A DNA stretch of 11,039 nucleotides, taken from positions 1-11,039 of the forward strand of contig CAXIBC010000088.1 in the NCBI GenBank assembly GCA_964022115.1, in the 5' to 3' direction. The notes under the pieces were generated by a model. It was not told where the DNA came from. It made no database searches and saw only the letters and a list, made by a program, of their open reading frames with translations. This stretch comes from Oleispira sp964022115. Lineage in GTDB: Bacteria; Pseudomonadota; Gammaproteobacteria; Pseudomonadales; Oceanobacteraceae. Within the stretch, counting starts at the first letter, position 1. Each line of letters opens with the position of its first letter. Below, piece after piece: positions 1-6,597 of this stretch. Made by a program: the position numbers and the translations under genes.

Positions 1-9
1 TGGCTAGTC

Positions 10-30
10 GTAAAAAGCTTCGCTTTTTAC
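10..30 (-). terminator. Hairpin terminator of rapA, overlapping its stop codon
   Basis: A perfect 9-bp inverted repeat (10-18 and 22-30, GTAAAAAGC / GCTTTTTAC) encloses a 3-nt loop. Read on the minus strand the mRNA would form GUAAAAAGC-GAA-GCUUUUUAC. The rapA stop codon (complement of 27-29) lies inside the ascending arm. The uridines are in the descending arm rather than in a separate tail, so it could act as an intrinsic terminator in either direction, but this is an inference from shape. Confidence 0.55.
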
Positions 31-2807
31 CCACAAAATACAATACGGATATTATCCATTTTATAGTTTGCTTGGCTAATAGCTTGCTGCAAGGCTGCTT
101 TCTTCTGCTTCAATAATTCAATTTCACCATCACGAATATTGCGATTGGTTTTTTGCAATTCTTGCAGACGTGAAATTTCACCATCTAGCTCTAACGCCAT
201 ACGCTTAGCACCCAGCTCTAACTGCTTTGGTAGCTGAGCTTCTGCGGCTTCTTTAGCAATTTTCAAAGACTTCTTGATGCCAGCCTCAACCCGCTTCACC
301 AAACCTGAGGCGGTGGAGCGCTTTAGATCTTCTGGGAAGTCTAAATAATCGGGTTCAAAGAAATCTACCTTACCATCTGGATCAACAGCAATATGGATGC
401 CTTCCGCTGGTAAATAGCGCTGAATCTGCAACGACTTAGGCGCTTGGCTTTCTAGAGTATATTGCGCTTGGAAATAGAAATCACCGGTTGAGAAGTTGTG
501 ATTCTCAACATACGCAACGTTCGAATTACCATGTTCTTCCGACAAAATCAGATCGAGAGCACCAACAACCAAAGGATGTTCCCAAGTAAAGAACTGAACA
601 TCATCACGGGCAACCGCGACGTCACGGCGACAAGTATAGGTTAAGCCATCTTCTGGTAAATGCGGGAAATAGCTAGTCAGCATATGATCCCCAGGGCGCA
701 AGATGAAGCAGTGGTGACTATGATCTTGCTGAATGATGCCATAAACATCACAAACCTGCTCCAAAAAGCTAGGTAAAACCGCTTGATCGAGCATGTCATC
801 CGCTAAGATCTGATCCAATAAGGCTTTTGACTTCTCAGGGTCGCACGACTGCAATTCTAATAATCGATCTCGGCCTTGCTCTAGCTCTTGCTGCTGCGCT
901 TCACGCTCAGGGATTAACGCATCCACCAATTTATGCAAGGCAGAAATATTCGAATCCTCAAGCGCCGCCACCATTTCAGTATGATGATGATTCAATAACG
1001 ATTGCGCCAGCGGGTTAGGGTGACTAAAGACATCTACCCCTTGGTTTAATAATTCAAATAAACGCTCAGAAGCGTGATCTTCAAAGTAGGGGACGTGCAA
1101 CTGGATATCAAACTTCTGACCGATGCGGTCAAGACGCCCAATGCGCTGTTCAATGAGATCGCAGTTATCAGGTAGGTCAAATAATATGAGATGACGGGCA
1201 AACTGGAAGTTACGACCTTCACTACCGATTTCACTGCATAATAGAATTTGCGCGCCACCTTCTTGCTCGGCAAAATAGGCCGCAGCGCGGTCACGCTCAA
1301 TGATGTCCATATCTTCATGGAAAACAGCACACTGAGTACCAAACTTTTCCCATAAGGCACGTTCAATCTGTAACACCGTTTTCTGCTGATGGGTAATTAA
1401 TAAGAACTTCTCACCCTTATTCGCTTTAATTAACTCGTTGATCCAATCAATACGTGGATCAACACTTTCCCAATCGGCTACCTGACGCTCAGGGTATAAA
1501 CCCTCGAGCCCCGATAAACCTTGGTAAGCTTCTGGCAAGACAAAGGGCTGGGCAATGACTTCACGATTTGGAAAGCCTTCCATCGCGCTACGAGTATTAC
1601 GGAATAAAACGCGCCCCGTACCATGCTGATCAATTAATTGCTTAATCCAAGCTTGGGCTTGTTCAGCTTCTGGTTGAGCAGGAATTTCCTGATTCAACAA
1701 AGCCTGCAAGGCATCACGCTCATCTTGATTCAACTCACTGCCGGATAATAACGACTGTGCCGCGTTAACCACAGGCTTAAACTGTGATTGCTCTTGGATA
1801 AATTCTTCTAAATCATGGAAGCGCTCAGGGTCTAATAAACGTAAGCGAGCAAAATGACCTTCCATGCCAAGCTGTTCAGGGGTTGCGGTTAATAATAAGA
1901 GACCTGGGCACTGATGAGATAAAGACTCAACTAGGCCATAACCTTCGTCGTGGGATTGTGGAGACCATTCTAAATGGTGCGCCTCATCCACAACAACCAT
2001 ATCCCAACCCGCTTCTAATACCTGCTCTCGGCGCTTAGGATCATTAGCAATAGAACTTAACGGTGCTAAAACCAACTGCTGCTGTAAATAGGGGTTGCCA
2101 CCATCTTCTTGATCTTCTAAAGCGAGACAACGGCCTTCATCTAAAACACTGAAGCGCAAATTAAAGCGGCGCACCATTTCTACTAACCACTGATGGGTGA
2201 GTGCTTCAGGTAATAAGACTAAAACACGCTCAATGCGCTCGCTTAATAATAAGCTGTGCATGATCATGCCAGCTTCAATGGTTTTACCTAAGCCAACTTC
2301 ATCGGCTAATAAAACACGAGGGGCTTCACGGCTAGCAACTTCATTAGCAATGAATAACTGATGTGGCAGCAGGGTAGTACGACTGCCTACAAGACCGTAG
2401 TATTTGCGTTCTTGCAACTTACTTTTCATCTGCAAGGCACGTAAGCGTAACTCGTACGCCTTACTATTATCAACTTGCCCAGCTAATAGGCGCTCAGAGG
2501 CTTGGCTTAACTGAATGTGTCCACTTAACTGAGTTTCTGGCAAGATTCTTTCAGCATCACCATAAAAGAGAATGCCGTTCATTTCTTGCACTTCAGTAAT
2601 GGTTAACTTGCTGCCATCTTCTAATAATACCGTATCTTCAATATTGAATTTAATACGAGTAAGAGGAGCTTGTTCCTTCGAGTAACGCCTTACTTCATCG
2701 GCTACTGGGAATAGAATCGCCACCTGGCGGAAATCAACTTCTTGCACCATCCCTAGGCCTAAATCGGATTCCGTATCACTGATCCAACGCTGACCAACTT
2801 CAAACAT
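27..2807 (-). CDS. rapA: RNA polymerase-associated ATPase RapA (HepA), SWI2/SNF2 family
   Basis: RapA binds RNA polymerase and uses ATP to help release and recycle it after transcription. The 926-residue product is close to the 968 residues of E. coli RapA and collinear with it. The N-terminus GQRWISDTESDLGLG is the family hallmark (Tudor-like N-terminal domains, about 1-115). The helicase core shows the Walker A motif DEVGLGKT (169-176), DEAH (274-277), TATP (307-310), SEGRNFQFA (529-537) and the arginine-finger motif QRIGRLDRIGQ (554-564), all intact. The C-terminal third is the RapA-specific region, ending in a charged coiled-coil-like stretch. The ATG at 2807 is supported by AGGAG (complement of 2818-2822), 10 nt upstream, and by alignment of the N-terminus with known RapA. 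It is monocistronic: its upstream neighbour is divergent. The size difference from E. coli is spread over small gaps, and no break is visible. Confidence 0.97.
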   Translation of the reverse strand: MFEVGQRWISDTESDLGLGMVQEVDFRQVAILFPVADEVRRYSKEQAPLTRIKFNIEDTVLLEDGSKLTITEVQEMNGILFYGDAERILPETQLSGHIQLSQASERLLAGQVDNSKAYELRLRALQMKSKLQERKYYGLVGSRTTLLPHQLFIANEVASREAPRVLLADEVGLGKTIEAGMIMHSLLLSERIERVLVLLPEALTHQWLVEMVRRFNLRFSVLDEGRCLALEDQEDGGNPYLQQQLVLAPLSSIANDPKRREQVLEAGWDMVVVDEAHHLEWSPQSHDEGYGLVESLSHQCPGLLLLTATPEQLGMEGHFARLRLLDPERFHDLEEFIQEQSQFKPVVNAAQSLLSGSELNQDERDALQALLNQEIPAQPEAEQAQAWIKQLIDQHGTGRVLFRNTRSAMEGFPNREVIAQPFVLPEAYQGLSGLEGLYPERQVADWESVDPRIDWINELIKANKGEKFLLITHQQKTVLQIERALWEKFGTQCAVFHEDMDIIERDRAAAYFAEQEGGAQILLCSEIGSEGRNFQFARHLILFDLPDNCDLIEQRIGRLDRIGQKFDIQLHVPYFEDHASERLFELLNQGVDVFSHPNPLAQSLLNHHHTEMVAALEDSNISALHKLVDALIPEREAQQQELEQGRDRLLELQSCDPEKSKALLDQILADDMLDQAVLPSFLEQVCDVYGIIQQDHSHHCFILRPGDHMLTSYFPHLPEDGLTYTCRRDVAVARDDVQFFTWEHPLVVGALDLILSEEHGNSNVAYVENHNFSTGDFYFQAQYTLESQAPKSLQIQRYLPAEGIHIAVDPDGKVDFFEPDYLDFPEDLKRSTASGLVKRVEAGIKKSLKIAKEAAEAQLPKQLELGAKRMALELDGEISRLQELQKTNRNIRDGEIELLKQKKAALQQAISQANYKMDNIRIVFCG

Positions 2808-2840
2808 GCGCCAATTACTCCTAAACCTTATAAATTATGC

Positions 2841-2862
2841 CGCGCATTTTAAAGGATGCGCG
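2841..2862 (-). other. Hairpin in the rapA leader/promoter region
   Basis: A perfect 7-bp GC-rich inverted repeat, CGCGCAT (2841-2847) and ATGCGCG (2856-2862), with an 8-nt AT-rich loop, sits 34-55 bp upstream of the rapA ATG. It could be a leader hairpin or a dyad operator. No convincing -35/-10 pair for rapA could be fixed; CATAAT and TATAAG candidates lie just downstream of the hairpin on the minus strand. Confidence 0.35.
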
Positions 2863-2937
2863 AACGCAAAGACAGGGGGATATGTGCTTGATAGGGCTTA
2901 ATCATAGATAAATATGAATTTAATCCATTACTCGACC

Positions 2938-2943
2938 TATAAT
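2938..2943 (+). promoter_or_regulatory. Possible -10 box for the Hpt gene
   Basis: A perfect TATAAT occurs about 70 bp upstream of the first ATG of the Hpt region. The sequence 17-18 bp upstream (TGAATT / ATGAAT) is a poor -35 match, so this is only a candidate. The 224-bp gap between the divergent rapA and hpt genes holds nothing else recognisable apart from the hairpin at 2841-2862. Confidence 0.3.
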
Positions 2944-3012
2944 TTTAATCAACTAGCCTATTAACACAGGGCATAAGTTAAGACAGGGCATTAGGCTAAG
3001 CGAAGTCAATAA

Positions 3013-3050
3013 ATGAAAGATTCTGCATCAAATGAAAGATTCTACATCAG
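3013..3050 (+). repeat. 19-bp tandem duplication spanning the hpt start codon
   Basis: Two adjacent 19-bp units, 3013-3031 and 3032-3050, agree at 17 of 19 positions. Each begins ATGAAAGATTCT and so each carries a potential start codon. Because 19 is not a multiple of three, the first ATG is out of frame with the Hpt protein and only the second opens the real gene. Confidence 0.9.
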
Positions 3051-3054
3051 ATAA
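3013..3054 (+). CDS. Possible 13-codon leader peptide overlapping the hpt start
   Basis: The first ATG created by the tandem duplication opens a short frame that encodes MKDSASNERFYIR and stops at TAA (3052-3054), 20 nt inside the hpt coding region. It has a slightly better upstream purine stretch (GAAG at about 3003-3006) than the true start. If translated, it would lower or couple translation of hpt. It may equally be untranslated debris of the duplication; no conservation can be checked here. Confidence 0.2.
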   Translation: MKDSASNERFYIR

Positions 3055-3400
3055 CATACCCGAGGCGGTTTGGGATGAAACTCGCACTCTACAGCGCGTG
3101 GGTGATAATAAAGAACTTATTCAAAAGATTGCTACCTTGTTTTTAAGGGATGCGCCTGCACAAATGCAACAAGCACTCATCGGCATCAAGCAACAAGATT
3201 ATGATATCAGTCACCTTGCTATACATTCCCTAAAAGGGACATCGTCTAATTTTTGCACCACGCACTTTGAGGCTAGTTGTAGCGATTTATTGGTTGCGCT
3301 AAAGCATTACGATTGGTCATTAGCCCATCAGATTTATACCAGGCTCAATAGTGAATATCTTATTTTTACAGCACAGCTCGAAGAGTTTCTAAAGTCGTAA
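3032..3400 (+). CDS. Stand-alone histidine phosphotransfer (Hpt) domain protein
   Basis: Hpt proteins carry a phosphoryl group on a histidine between response-regulator receiver domains in multistep phosphorelays, in the cytoplasm. The 122-residue product is essentially one Hpt four-helix bundle. The diagnostic motif H-S-L-K-G-T-S-S-N-F lies at 65-74, with His65 as the phosphoacceptor and the following Lys-Gly and Ser/Asn positions as in the family. There is no kinase, receiver or membrane segment, so it must act with a partner encoded elsewhere. The ATG at 3032 is the only one in frame with the domain; the earlier ATG at 3013 is out of frame. The Shine-Dalgarno sequence is weak (AAGA, inside the first repeat unit). 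The neighbours rapA (divergent) and csp (convergent) are unrelated. Function is sure at domain level; the pathway is unknown. Confidence 0.88.
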   Translation: MKDSTSDNIPEAVWDETRTLQRVGDNKELIQKIATLFLRDAPAQMQQALIGIKQQDYDISHLAIHSLKGTSSNFCTTHFEASCSDLLVALKHYDWSLAHQIYTRLNSEYLIFTAQLEEFLKS

Positions 3401-3438
3401 TGACTAAAAATAACTAAAGACAGAGGCCACAACACTCC

Positions 3439-3455
3439 TAATATTTCCGATAATT
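3439..3455. repeat. 17-bp direct repeat, copy 1
   Basis: TAATATTTCCGATAATT occurs here and again, identically, at 4127-4143, 688 bp to the right and beyond the csp gene. An imperfect relative lies at 3485-3498. The two exact copies bracket csp and its flanking hairpins. The right copy is about 75 bp upstream of the first recombinase gene. Confidence 0.8.
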
Positions 3456-3468
3456 GTTATTATCGGAA
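3445..3468. repeat. Perfect 10-bp inverted repeat downstream of hpt
   Basis: TTCCGATAAT (3445-3454) and ATTATCGGAA (3459-3468) form a perfect 10-bp stem with a TGTT loop, overlapping the first 17-bp direct repeat. It lies 45 bp after the hpt stop and might act as its terminator, but neither strand has a following T-run, so a protein-binding dyad is as likely. The second 17-bp copy keeps only a degenerate form of this dyad (GATAAT, then ATTATT after a 6-nt gap). Confidence 0.6.
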
Positions 3469-3484
3469 TAATAGATAAATCGAA

Positions 3485-3498
3485 ATATTACGGATAAT
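3485..3498. repeat. Imperfect third copy of the ATATT-GATAAT repeat
   Basis: ATATTACGGATAAT differs at two positions from the core ATATTTCCGATAAT of the repeats at 3441-3454 and 4129-4142. It lies 44 bp after copy 1. In AT-rich DNA this could be partly chance. Confidence 0.4.
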
Positions 3499-3603
3499 AA
3501 TCAAGAAAATTGAAATACAGATTTGAATATACGAAGTTTAAATAAGAGTTTTACAAGAAAATAAAGATTCTGATCTAGACAGGAAGTCTAAGATTTAAAG
3601 CAC

Positions 3604-3677
3604 CCCACTCATAATATTGGCCGCATTCAGCCGAACTAAGAGTGGGATTATTAGTGCGAAAGGATCGCACTAATAAT
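3604..3677 (-). terminator. Nested hairpins at the 3' end of csp
   Basis: A perfect 13-bp inverted repeat (3647-3659 and 3665-3677, ATTATTAGTGCGA / TCGCACTAATAAT, 5-nt loop) lies about 20 bp past the csp stop. Directly next to it is a second dyad, CCCACTC (3604-3610) and GAGTGGG (3640-3646). It probably terminates or stabilises the csp mRNA. There is no clear U-run after the 13-bp stem on either strand, so classical intrinsic termination is uncertain. The segment 3606-3615 can also pair (9 of 10) with 3647-3656, giving mutually exclusive folds. Confidence 0.5.
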
Positions 3678-3695
3678 TACTTGTATAAGCGAGGC

Positions 3696-3905
3696 TTAGA
3701 TACAAACAATGTTTTCTGCTTGTGGGCCTTTAGGACCATCGGTAACAGAAAATTCTACGGCTTGGCCTTCAGCTAAAGTTTTGAAGCCGCTGCTAACGAT
3801 TGCGCTGAAATGAGCGAAAACGTCAGGACCAGATTTCTGTTCAATAAAACCGAAACCTTTTGCTTCGTTGAACCATTTAACAGTACCAGTTGTTGTATTA
3901 GACAT
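3696..3905 (-). CDS. Cold-shock protein, CspA family
   Basis: This is a 69-residue single cold-shock domain, the usual length, folding as an OB-fold that binds single-stranded RNA/DNA and melts RNA structure at low temperature or in stress. The RNA-binding motifs are intact: KGFGFI (RNP1, 16-21) and VFAHF (RNP2, 29-33), preceded by the conserved GTVKWFN (7-13). The C-terminus ends in VCI, with a cysteine at 68, where enterobacterial CspA ends differently. The ATG at 3905 has AGGA (complement of 3914-3917) 8 nt upstream. The long non-coding region upstream fits the long structured leaders of cold-induced csp genes. It sits alone between exact 17-bp direct repeats, beside a recombinase gene. 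The family is sure; which paralogue (CspA, CspD, CspE-like) cannot be told. Confidence 0.95.
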   Translation of the reverse strand: MSNTTTGTVKWFNEAKGFGFIEQKSGPDVFAHFSAIVSSGFKTLAEGQAVEFSVTDGPKGPQAENIVCI

Positions 3906-3910
3906 AATAG

Positions 3911-3923
3911 ATATCCTAGATAT
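3911..3923 (-). promoter_or_regulatory. csp ribosome-binding site inside a small hairpin
   Basis: The csp Shine-Dalgarno AGGA (complement of 3914-3917) lies in a short dyad, AUAUC-UAG-GAUAU in the mRNA (complement of 3911-3923). Part of the SD is in the 3-nt loop and part in the 5-bp stem. A further stem, CGTCT / AGACG (3934-3938 and 3945-3949), lies just upstream. Both could make csp translation structure-sensitive, but the 5-bp AU-rich stem is weak. Confidence 0.35.
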
Positions 3924-4126
3924 AAAAAAATTGCGTCTGAAATTAGACGATTAAGCTGGGGAAAAATTTGATATTTTACTGAGGATAACGCGAAGGATTA
4001 TTACTAATAACAACGTGGTACAAACAAACAAAAATAAAGACTCTTTCTCAAGCCAGGCCGCTACAATAACCAAGCCCCCACCACATAGCAAGGTTTTATT
4101 TCAATGGCCTGTCAATACTGAGCATA

Positions 4127-4143
4127 TAATATTTCCGATAATT
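4127..4143. repeat. 17-bp direct repeat, copy 2
   Basis: This is identical to 3439-3455. It overlaps the TATAAT at 4125-4130 and lies in the upstream region of the first recombinase gene, so it could be a recombinase-binding or regulatory site, or the mark of an old insertion that brought in csp. A degenerate dyad follows it. Confidence 0.8.
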
Positions 4144-4217
4144 ATGGGATTATTAGCAGTATCCAATACGCCGTATATCTTTTAATTGAAATAATAAACA
4201 CACTAAGAAGATCGATA

Positions 4218-5468
4218 ATGAATGCCCTATCCACGCCTCCTAGCCCTATGTTTGATAACCTTCAATACTTAGCTAGCCCACTCAAAGAAGCGGAATTGAT
4301 TTACGCTAGGCAAGGCAAGTCGACACCAAAAGACAGTAAAGAGGACCTTTATCACTGCCTAACCTTTCTACAAAGTTATAATGGCAGTCAAGCAACCTTT
4401 AATAGCTATCGCCGGGAAGTTGAGCGCTTATTACAATGGTCATGGTTTGTGCAAGAAAAAACCTTACCCGAACTTAGGCGCTTAGATATAGAGCAGTATT
4501 TGGAATTTTGCCAACACCCTCCACTACCTTGGATCGGTACTAAGCAAGTGGCGCGCTTTAAAAACCAGCAAGGCCAAAGGCGGGTAAATCCTGACTGGCG
4601 ACCTTTTGTTTGCCAAATTACCAAGGTCGAAACTCAGCTAGGGCAATTGCCCGATAGCAAGCACTTCAAACTCTCACAGAAAAGCCTACAAGCTGTATTT
4701 TCTATTTTATCGACCTTCTTTAACTACTTACTGCAAGAGGATTATGGCGAACTCAACCCGGTTGCCCTTATTCGCCAAAAGAGCAAATACCTACAGACTC
4801 ACGCTTATAAAGAGCCCATTCGCCGCATCTCTAACTTGCAGTGGGATTTTGTTCTAGAAACCGTCGAAATGAACGCCGCGGCGAACCCCCAGCAACATGA
4901 ACGCAGTTTATTTATCATGAACTGCCTATTTGCCATGTATTTACGGATATCTGAATTGGTGGCCGACGGCCGATCCACCCCAACCATGGGTGACTTCCGC
5001 GCAGATATTGATAATAACTGGTGGTTACAAGTTACCGGTAAAGGAAACAAGGTCAGGATGATTACGGTTTCTGACGATATGCTAGCCGCCCTTAAGCGCT
5101 ACCGCACCCACCTCGGTTTATCCCCATTACCCCACGTGAGTGAATCGACACCTATGATCTCTAAGATCAAGGGGTCTGGACCTGTCACCAGCACACGACA
5201 GATTCGTTTTATTGTGCAGCAATGCTTTGATCAAGCCTATCAGCGAATGCGCGAGCAAGGACTTAAGGAGGAAGCCTTGGAATTAAAAGCCGCGACAGTG
5301 CATTGGCTTAGACATACTGGAATTTCTGAAGATGTTAAACATAGGCCAAAAGAGCATGTTCGCGATGATGCGGGGCACGCTAGCATGGCGACGACCGACC
5401 GCTATATCGATACCGAAATGCGCGAGCGCCATGCGAGCGCTAAGCATAAGAAGATTAAGCCTGAATGA
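4218..5468 (+). CDS. Tyrosine recombinase/integrase (recombinase 1)
   Basis: This is a site-specific recombinase that cuts and rejoins DNA through a 3'-phosphotyrosine. The product has 416 residues. An N-terminal SAM-like core-binding domain (about 45-190) includes TFNSYRREVERLLQWS at 60-75. The catalytic domain follows with all six active-site positions visible: Arg243 (YLRISEL), Lys275 (VTGKGNK), His362 and Arg365 (HWLRH), His387 (AGHAS) and nucleophile Tyr396 (DRYID). It is a clear paralogue of recombinase 2 (6775-7980), sharing WRPF, NPxxLIR and LAAL-x-x-YR-x-HLGL-x-PLP, though well diverged. It is longer than XerC/D (about 300) because of a region between the two domains around 100-150. 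The ATG at 4218 has only a weak purine stretch (AAGAAG) upstream. It is convergent with the KfrA-like gene. It appears intact and probably active; its target site is unknown. Confidence 0.93.
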   Translation: MNALSTPPSPMFDNLQYLASPLKEAELIYARQGKSTPKDSKEDLYHCLTFLQSYNGSQATFNSYRREVERLLQWSWFVQEKTLPELRRLDIEQYLEFCQHPPLPWIGTKQVARFKNQQGQRRVNPDWRPFVCQITKVETQLGQLPDSKHFKLSQKSLQAVFSILSTFFNYLLQEDYGELNPVALIRQKSKYLQTHAYKEPIRRISNLQWDFVLETVEMNAAANPQQHERSLFIMNCLFAMYLRISELVADGRSTPTMGDFRADIDNNWWLQVTGKGNKVRMITVSDDMLAALKRYRTHLGLSPLPHVSESTPMISKIKGSGPVTSTRQIRFIVQQCFDQAYQRMREQGLKEEALELKAATVHWLRHTGISEDVKHRPKEHVRDDAGHASMATTDRYIDTEMRERHASAKHKKIKPE

Positions 5469-5478
5469 GTCAGACTGC

Positions 5479-6528
5479 TTATTTTTGCCTACCTTGCATT
5501 TGTTGTTGTAATAGTCGGATTGATTCTTTTAGTTGCTGCAGATCACTTTTTTCTTGGCTGCTGCCTTGATCTTGATACTGGGCAAGCTGCTGCTTTAGGG
5601 ATGCATTCTCTTGCGTGATTAAATCAATTTTCGCTTTTGCTTCGGCCTTTTGTTGCTGCACCTCGTCTTGTAGATTTTGCTGTGCTTGCTTGAGACCAGA
5701 GGTTAAGGCTTTTATTTCTAGCTTTTGGCTATGGGTGATTTGCTTTTCTGCCTGCAGCGCTTGCTTGAGCTCATCGGTTTTTCTATTAAACTCAACACCT
5801 TGCTCCTTCAACTCGCTTCGACCTTGGTCTAATAGTCTCAGCAAACGGTTCTCGGTGGCTTCTGCAACTTCTACAAGCTCGGCTTTTTGCAGTGCTAGCT
5901 GTTGCTGCGCCTCTATCTTCAGTTGATTGACTTGCTGTTGATGGCGCTCGACGATTCTTGCCGCATCGTCCAACTGAGACTGCTTTTGTTCTTTCAACGC
6001 TGATTCGTAAAATCTTTTTTGTTCTTGCAAGCGACTATTTAATGATAACGCGGCTTCTTCAGATACCTGCAGTTTAAGCTTTAGCGCTTGCAAGGCCTGA
6101 TTATTATCACTCACCTCCCCCACAAGACGCGCCAGCTCAGCCTCTAACTGATGGTTTGCTTGCTCCATAGTGTCTAATTTATCTTCTAGCGCTTGCTCCC
6201 TACGCTGAAAACCCTGCGCGGCTGTCTCATTCAGCGCCAATAAGGTCTCTTCTCTCGTCTTATCACGCAGTTCAACCTCTGCAATATATTCTGAAACTTG
6301 CTGCTCAAGCATGGTCGCAACCTGAAGCAATAAGTCCGACGGTAATGAAGGCGCCACTTCGCGCACAGGCTGCAGCTTGCGCCATGCCTGAATAAGTGGG
6401 TCGATGACTGAAAAGCTGCCACCCCCGACTAAAATACGAACATCATCGCGATTCCAAGCCTTATCCAATAGCTCTAATTGCTCGCATGCTTCAAATACGG
6501 CTTTAGGGGTCGCTTTTTTCATACTCAT
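5479..6528 (-). CDS. KfrA-like coiled-coil DNA-binding protein
   Basis: The 349-residue product has two parts. The N-terminus (about 5-60) matches the plasmid KfrA-type DNA-binding domain: VR-x-LVGGGSFSVIDPLIQAWR, with the GGGS turn at 35-38 and Trp49-Arg50. The rest (about 80-345) is an almost unbroken glutamine-, glutamate- and leucine-rich coiled coil. KfrA proteins of plasmids bind operators at their own promoter and have a structural or partition-related role. The TnpT proteins that assist the tyrosine recombinase TnpS in Tn4651-type cointegrate resolution have the same general design, as I recall. Being divergent from recombinase 2, it is more likely a recombination accessory/architectural protein and autorepressor than a plasmid stability factor; that is inference. 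The start is uncertain between ATG 6528 and ATG 6522; AGG about 10 nt upstream favours 6528. The 3' end is 10 bp from the end of recombinase 1. Confidence 0.82.
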   Translation of the reverse strand: MSMKKATPKAVFEACEQLELLDKAWNRDDVRILVGGGSFSVIDPLIQAWRKLQPVREVAPSLPSDLLLQVATMLEQQVSEYIAEVELRDKTREETLLALNETAAQGFQRREQALEDKLDTMEQANHQLEAELARLVGEVSDNNQALQALKLKLQVSEEAALSLNSRLQEQKRFYESALKEQKQSQLDDAARIVERHQQQVNQLKIEAQQQLALQKAELVEVAEATENRLLRLLDQGRSELKEQGVEFNRKTDELKQALQAEKQITHSQKLEIKALTSGLKQAQQNLQDEVQQQKAEAKAKIDLITQENASLKQQLAQYQDQGSSQEKSDLQQLKESIRLLQQQMQGRQK

Positions 6529-6562
6529 TAATGGTCAACCTAGGCTTTTAAGCGGTGAATGA

Positions 6563-6591
6563 TCTCTAGCGACTAGCTTAAGCGATTTCAA
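6563..6591 (-). promoter_or_regulatory. Candidate promoter of the KfrA-like gene
   Basis: Read on the minus strand, TTGAAA (complement of 6586-6591) is followed after exactly 17 bp by TAGAGA (complement of 6563-6568). The -35 matches consensus at 5 of 6 positions, the -10 at only 3 of 6. The 11-bp-arm dyad at 6598-6631 lies immediately upstream of the -35, a position where a bound protein could affect transcription. Confidence 0.3.
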
Positions 6592-6597
6592 CCTCAA

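Larger units (their letters stand above)
3906..4217. other. Intergenic region shared by csp and the first recombinase gene
   Basis: These 312 bp separate the divergent csp and recombinase genes and must hold both promoters. Toward csp there is a consensus TTGACA (complement of 4110-4115) with only a poor -10 17-19 bp on, which would give a leader of about 175 nt. Toward the recombinase a TATAAT occurs at 4125-4130, overlapping the second 17-bp repeat, without a good -35. A dyad TTATTA-C-TAATAA lies at 3998-4010. The nonamer GGATTATTA occurs at 3995-4003 and 4147-4155, and also at 3645-3653 beyond csp. No small gene is evident. Confidence 0.4.

Noticed and set aside
827..1366. Open frames of 63 and 106 codons (827-1018 plus, 1046-1366 minus)
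   Set aside because: They lie wholly inside rapA in other frames and show no domain features; they are shadows.
3439..4143. Integron-type attC cassette around csp
   Set aside because: No RYYYAAC/GTTRRRY core pair or attC-like imperfect palindrome is present; both recombinases lack an evident IntI-specific insertion.
4406..5050. Minus-strand open frames within recombinase 1
   Set aside because: The plus-strand frame has full catalytic motifs; the antisense frames have none.
5615..5926. Plus-strand 103-codon frame rich in Ser, Cys and Phe, looking like a membrane protein
   Set aside because: It is the antisense of the Gln/Leu-rich coiled coil of the KfrA-like gene, which naturally reads as hydrophobic/Cys-rich.
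5479..6528. SMC-like or phage tail-fibre protein from the long coiled coil
   Set aside because: There is no ATPase head, and the N-terminus has the GGGS...WR pattern of KfrA-type DNA-binding domains.
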